Below are positions 61,495 through 64,000 of a stretch of DNA of 64,000 nucleotides, piece by piece; within the stretch, counting starts at the first letter, position 1, and the number at the start of each line of letters is the position of its first letter. The stretch lies in assembly GCF_004792415.1 (NCBI RefSeq), contig NZ_CP038853.1:1426001-1490000 (forward strand), in the 5' to 3' direction. The notes under the pieces are model-generated. The model was not told the origin of the DNA and made no database searches. It was given only the letters and a program-made list of their open reading frames with translations. Origin of the DNA: Pantoea vagans (GTDB lineage: Bacteria; Pseudomonadota; Gammaproteobacteria; Enterobacterales; Enterobacteriaceae). A program made the position numbers and the translations under genes.

Positions 61495-62565
61495 CTAAGC
61501 CTGAATGATATTTCTGTCAGGACCGCCCTGATGACCACCAGTAGTTGCGGGTTTCACAAATCTGGTTGCACTGTCTGATGTAACTCCCTCTCTGTTTTGC
61601 TGGATCAAATGACACGCCACATGATGCCCGGGCGACACTTCACGTAATTCCGGTACTGCCTCGCGGCACTGCGTTTCCGCCTGCGGGCAGCGTGACGAGA
61701 AGCGGCAGCCGGATGGCGGGTGCGACGGATCCGGAATCTCCCCCTTAATCACCGCGATGGGTTCATGTTGTGGGTCGAGCGTCGGTACGGCGGCCAGTAG
61801 CGCCTGCGTGTAGGGATGCAGCGGCTGACTGAAAAGGGCGTCGCGGCTGGCGGTCTCCACCAGTTGCCCGAGATACATTACCGCCACGTCATCACAAAGA
61901 TGTTCCACCACGCCGAGGTCATGCGAAATAAACAGGAAGGTGACGCCGAGGTCATCGCGCAGATCGGAAAACAGGTTGATGATCTGCGCCTGAATGGAGA
62001 CATCCAGCGCTGAAATGGGCTCATCGGCGACAATAAAGTCCGGATTGAGAATCAGTGCCCGGGCAATGCCAATGCGCTGGCGTTGTCCCCCCGAGAATTC
62101 GTGCGGGAAACGCGGGTAATGTTGCGGAGCCAGCCCGCAAATCTTCATTACCGCGATTACCCTGTCGTACAACTCCGCTCGGGTGCAGAGTTTATGCGCC
62201 AGTAGCGCCTCACCAATGGCATCGCCGATACGCATACGCGGATTGAGAGAGCTGTAGGGGTCCTGAAACACCAGCTGGATTCTGGGGCGCAGCGCCTGCA
62301 TTTCCCGCGCCGTCAGCGTCGACAGGTCCTGTCCCCGATACTTAATCGTGCCAGCGGTTTTATCATATAAGCCCAGCAGAGTGCGGCCTACGGTGGTTTT
62401 GCCGCTGCCGGATTCGCCCACCAGACCGAAAATGGTGCCCGGACGGATGCGAAAGCTGACACCGTCAACGGCACGAAGCTGACCGGTTTCCTGACCAAAC
62501 AGGCCATCGCGTATCGGGAAGTGCTTCTTCAGCGCGTCCACTTCAATGATGTATTCAGAACTCAT
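61495..62565 (-). CDS. Peptide ABC transporter ATPase (OppF/DppF-like)
   Basis: A 356-residue ABC ATPase with Walker [11 protein letters not shown]-loop [14 protein letters not shown], signature [14 protein letters not shown], Walker [13 protein letters not shown] and the C-terminal oligopeptide/dipeptide extension with four cysteines ([15 protein letters not shown]), a probable iron-sulfur or metal site of this subfamily. The extreme C-terminus is longer than usual by about 20 residues and low in complexity. Last gene of a permease-OppD-OppF unit; overlaps the previous gene by ATGA. Confidence 0.9.
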   Translation of the reverse strand: MSSEYIIEVDALKKHFPIRDGLFGQETGQLRAVDGVSFRIRPGTIFGLVGESGSGKTTVGRTLLGLYDKTAGTIKYRGQDLSTLTAREMQALRPRIQLVFQDPYSSLNPRMRIGDAIGEALLAHKLCTRAELYDRVIAVMKICGLAPQHYPRFPHEFSGGQRQRIGIARALILNPDFIVADEPISALDVSIQAQIINLFSDLRDDLGVTFLFISHDLGVVEHLCDDVAVMYLGQLVETASRDALFSQPLHPYTQALLAAVPTLDPQHEPIAVIKGEIPDPSHPPSGCRFSSRCPQAETQCREAVPELREVSPGHHVACHLIQQNREGVTSDSATRFVKPATTGGHQGGPDRNIIQA

Positions 62566-63542
62566 GCGAAAGATTCCACTTTTTCACGGTGAAAACAGGC
62601 GGCCTGCCGCGTTGTACCCACCAGCGGCGGTATGCCTGCCCGGCAGATTTCGCTGGCGCGTTCGCAGCGGTCAAAAAAAGCGCAGAATGCGGGCAGCGCG
62701 GCAAGGTCTGGCACCTGACCGGGGATGGAGTAGAGCCGACGTCGCCGCTCGCCGGGAACCGGTCGGGACGCGATCAACCCCTGGGTATAGGGATGCAGCG
62801 GATTACGCAGTACCTCTGCGGTGGGGCCGTATTCAACAACCCGCCCGGCATACATCACGACTACCTGCTCCGCCATCCGGGCAATGACGCCCAGATCGTG
62901 GGTGATCAGCATCAGCGCCATCTGGCTGGCACGGGCCTGATCGCGCAGCAGACGCAGAATCTGAGCCTGAACGGTGACGTCCAGCGCCGTGGTTGGCTCG
63001 TCGGCAATCAGCAGTTTCGGCTGGCAGCTGAGTGCCATCGCAATCATGATGCGTTGCAGCATGCCGCCGGAAAGCTGGTGCGGGTAGCTGGTCATCAGAC
63101 TCTCCGCGCGCGCCAGTCCGACCTGGCTAATCAGCGCGATCGCCTGCTGCCAGGCAGCTTTAGGTGATTCTCCCCGATGGCGAATCAATGGCTCACACAG
63201 CTGCTCGCCAATGGTCAGCACCGGATTCAGGGCGCTCATCGGTTCCTGAAAAATCATCGCCAGCTGGTTGCCTCGCAGGTCGGCCATCCTGGCGGGATTG
63301 AGTGTCAGCAGATCCTGCCCCTGGAAGCGGATGGCTCCGCCTTCAATACGCGCGGCCTGCGGCGGCAACAGTCCCATCAACGACATGGCGGTAACACTTT
63401 TGCCACAGCCGGATTCGCCGACAATACCCAGGGTCTGTCCGGCATGAATAGTAAAGGAGACCTCCTGCACGGCCTGTACACGCCCCTGTTCGGCGGCAAA
63501 GGAGACGGATAACTGTTCGAAGGTGATCAGTGGCTGGCTCAT
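62562..63542 (-). CDS. Peptide ABC transporter ATPase (OppD/DppD-like)
   Basis: A 326-residue ABC ATPase partner: Walker [13 protein letters not shown]-loop [13 protein letters not shown], signature [14 protein letters not shown], Walker [13 protein letters not shown], and a C-terminal oligopeptide extension with cysteines ([15 protein letters not shown]). The two different ATPases form a heterodimer energising peptide, or possibly nickel, uptake. Overlaps the permease and OppF-like genes by ATGA each, so all three are coupled. Confidence 0.9.
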   Translation of the reverse strand: MSQPLITFEQLSVSFAAEQGRVQAVQEVSFTIHAGQTLGIVGESGCGKSVTAMSLMGLLPPQAARIEGGAIRFQGQDLLTLNPARMADLRGNQLAMIFQEPMSALNPVLTIGEQLCEPLIRHRGESPKAAWQQAIALISQVGLARAESLMTSYPHQLSGGMLQRIMIAMALSCQPKLLIADEPTTALDVTVQAQILRLLRDQARASQMALMLITHDLGVIARMAEQVVVMYAGRVVEYGPTAEVLRNPLHPYTQGLIASRPVPGERRRRLYSIPGQVPDLAALPAFCAFFDRCERASEICRAGIPPLVGTTRQAACFHREKVESFA

Positions 63543-64000
63543 TTCTGGCTCCGTTTCATGCGGGGATCGAGCGCATCACGCAAGCCGTCGCCCAGTACGT
63601 TAATGGCAACCACGGTGATAAAGATGGCGATGCCCGGTGGCATCCACAGCCACGGGCGACGCTGGAAGTCGATCAGGCTATTGGCGGCATCCATCATATT
63701 GCCCCAGGAGGGGGTCGGCGGGACGACGCCAAGACCGAGATAGCTCAGCGCCGACTCGCTCAGAATGGCGTTCGCCACAGCCATCGTCGCCATGACCACC
63801 AGAATCGGGATGGTATTGGGCAGCAGATGACCAAACAGGCGGCGACGTGATGACAGGCCCAATACCTGCGTTGCCAGCATAAAATCACGCTCGCGCAGCG
63901 AAAGGATTTGCCCGCGCACCAGCCGCGCCAGTTTAGGCCACTCCAGCAGGCTCAGCATGATGACCACCATATAGATGCGCGCATCCGCAGAGAAATCGAG
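63539..64000 (-). CDS. Peptide ABC transporter permease (OppC/DppC-like), partial
   Basis: The C-terminal 153 residues of a permease; the frame stays open to the window edge, so the true start lies beyond 64000. The ABC permease coupling signature is visible in ATQVLGLSSRRRLFGHLLPN, followed by SESALSYLGLGVVPPTPSWGNMM, typical of OppC/DppC. It forms the membrane pore with a second permease expected upstream. Substrate unknown. Confidence 0.88.
   Translation of the reverse strand, partial: LDFSADARIYMVVIMLSLLEWPKLARLVRGQILSLRERDFMLATQVLGLSSRRRLFGHLLPNTIPILVVMATMAVANAILSESALSYLGLGVVPPTPSWGNMMDAANSLIDFQRRPWLWMPPGIAIFITVVAINVLGDGLRDALDPRMKRSQK

Overview
The window is chromosomal DNA of an enterobacterium, most likely Pantoea or a close relative in the Erwiniaceae. 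This is inferred from gene content and order: the end of an amylovoran/stewartan-type exopolysaccharide cluster running into galF-galE, an O-antigen locus around gnd, the his operon beside yeeZ, then plaP, sbcB, dacD, yeeA and yeeX much as around E. coli his, plus high protein similarity to E. coli orthologues. Most of the window is GC-rich with tightly packed operons. The stretch from about 5.9 to 20.5 kb, except gnd, is clearly AT-rich and looks horizontally acquired.

Layout. 1-2600: last part of an EPS flippase (Wzx/AmsL type), then galF and galE. 2600-20750: an O-antigen locus of the ABC-transporter type, opened by a JUMPstart/ops element. manC, manB, gmd and rmd make GDP-D-rhamnose. Two GT4 glycosyltransferases follow, then gnd, then wzm-wzt, a WbdD-like methyltransferase/kinase chain terminator, and a 1338-residue protein carrying three glycosyltransferase units. 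Together they predict a D-rhamnan O chain, capped at its non-reducing end and exported by Wzm/Wzt, with no Wzy or Wzz. 20750-25230 (minus strand): a cargo block with hipA-hipB in reversed order overlapping a yeaK-type aminoacyl-tRNA deacylase gene, then an amino-acid binding protein and a zinc deacylase. 25230-32470: complete hisLGDCBHAFI with its attenuator.

32640-39640: yeeZ, then putrescine use (puuD-puuR-puuB divergent from puuA, and the importer plaP behind a long leader that carries an overlapping small ORF). 39680-45780: an L-threonate operon (ltnD, otnK, otnC, otnI, a GntP-type importer) with its DeoR-type regulator. 45830-52500: sbcB, an orphan hcp with a Tlde1-type T6SS effector and a putative immunity gene, dacD, yeeA, yeeX. 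52560-57800: a LacI repressor without lac genes, a PanE-like reductase, a desaturase gene overlapping a PhnD-like protein gene, and an LLM flavin oxidoreductase. 58150-64000: katG behind an OxyR-type site, a chpS-chpB toxin-antitoxin pair with a palindromic operator, and part of a peptide ABC transporter cut by the window end.

Points that deserve attention are the D-rhamnan polymerase/terminator set, the hipA-hipB-yeaK overlapping triad with a TGAGCA/TGCTCA operator array, the hcp/Tlde1/immunity island, a GntR-like operator in front of gnd, and the plaP leader ORF. No tRNA, rRNA, CRISPR array or intact insertion sequence was recognised. All functional assignments come from reading sequence and motifs; no database search was possible.
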